6,345 nucleotides of DNA, from NCBI GenBank assembly GCA_002393895.1, contig DGUE01000160.1, positions 10,696-17,040 on the forward strand, in the 5' to 3' direction. The notes beneath the pieces are model-generated. The model saw only the letters and a program-made list of their open reading frames with translations. It had not been told where the DNA came from and did no database searches. The DNA is from Bacteroidales bacterium UBA4318. Lineage in GTDB: Bacteria; Bacteroidota; Bacteroidia; Bacteroidales; UBA932. Positions 6,270 to 6,345 of the stretch are shown here, one piece after another. Made by a program: the position numbers and the translations under genes. How positions within the stretch are numbered: the stretch's first letter is position 1; each line of letters starts with the position of its first letter.

Positions 6270-6345
6270 CTAGAAGTGAAAAACAATGCCCAATGTCACT
6301 CCCAGGGGATTTGTGCGGTTCCTGAAGCTGAATCCGGTCAGGGTG
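6270..6345 (-). CDS. C-terminal end of an outer-membrane beta-barrel protein (partial)
   Basis: Only the last 24 codons and the TAG stop (6272-6270) are in the window. The reading frame gives TLTGFSFRNRTNPLGVTLGIVFHF. The final strand alternates polar/hydrophobic residues and ends in phenylalanine, the usual C-terminal signal for beta-barrel assembly in the outer membrane. The stop lies 5 nt before the ATG of the PCMD lipoprotein, so both are very likely in one operon. The specific family (simple barrel, porin-like or other) cannot be decided from so short a piece. Confidence 0.6.
   Translation of the reverse strand, partial: TLTGFSFRNRTNPLGVTLGIVFHF

Overview
The window reads as chromosomal DNA of a Bacteroidota (Bacteroidales-type) bacterium with a fairly GC-rich genome. 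The supporting evidence is: promoter-like elements matching the Bacteroidetes -7 consensus TAnnTTTG, no strong Shine-Dalgarno sequences, a lipoprotein with a Bacteroidetes-type PCMD domain, and a secreted protein whose signal peptide ends in a typical 'FSQ' cleavage region. I cannot name the genus from sequence alone. No rRNA, tRNA, CRISPR array, insertion sequence or phage gene is visible. All DNA is coding except for short gaps and one 101-bp divergent intergenic region.

Layout: (1) Minus strand, 1-1207: a LarA-like (DUF2088) nickel-pincer racemase/epimerase, cut off at the left edge just before its C-terminus, with the four key active-site residues of lactate racemase present at matching spacing. 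(2) 1208-1308: a divergent regulatory region with a -7-like element for each direction and a 34-bp near-perfect palindrome over the rightward promoter. (3) Plus strand, 1309-2606: a two-gene unit of a small AbrB/MazE-type DNA-binding protein and an integral-membrane acyltransferase (acyltransferase family 3), joined by an ATGA overlap. (4) Minus strand, 6345 down to 2563: a compact operon of outer-membrane beta-barrel protein (only the last 24 residues), PCMD lipoprotein, 3-hydroxyacyl-CoA dehydrogenase, small secreted protein of unknown function and 2-keto-3-deoxygluconate kinase (KdgK-like). Its last gene overlaps the 3' end of the acyltransferase by 44 bp tail to tail.

How the parts may work together (inference): the AbrB-type protein probably controls its own promoter and the acyltransferase by binding the palindrome. 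The leftward operon mixes cell-envelope proteins with two cytoplasmic metabolic enzymes, an unusual grouping with no obvious shared pathway. KdgK and the LarA-like enzyme could both act in sugar-acid metabolism, because some LarA homologues epimerise gluconate to mannonate upstream of 2-keto-3-deoxygluconate, but nothing in the window proves this link. The features most worth a second look are the palindrome/AbrB/acyltransferase module and the tightly overlapped gene junctions. I did not see clear evidence of a wholly new system.
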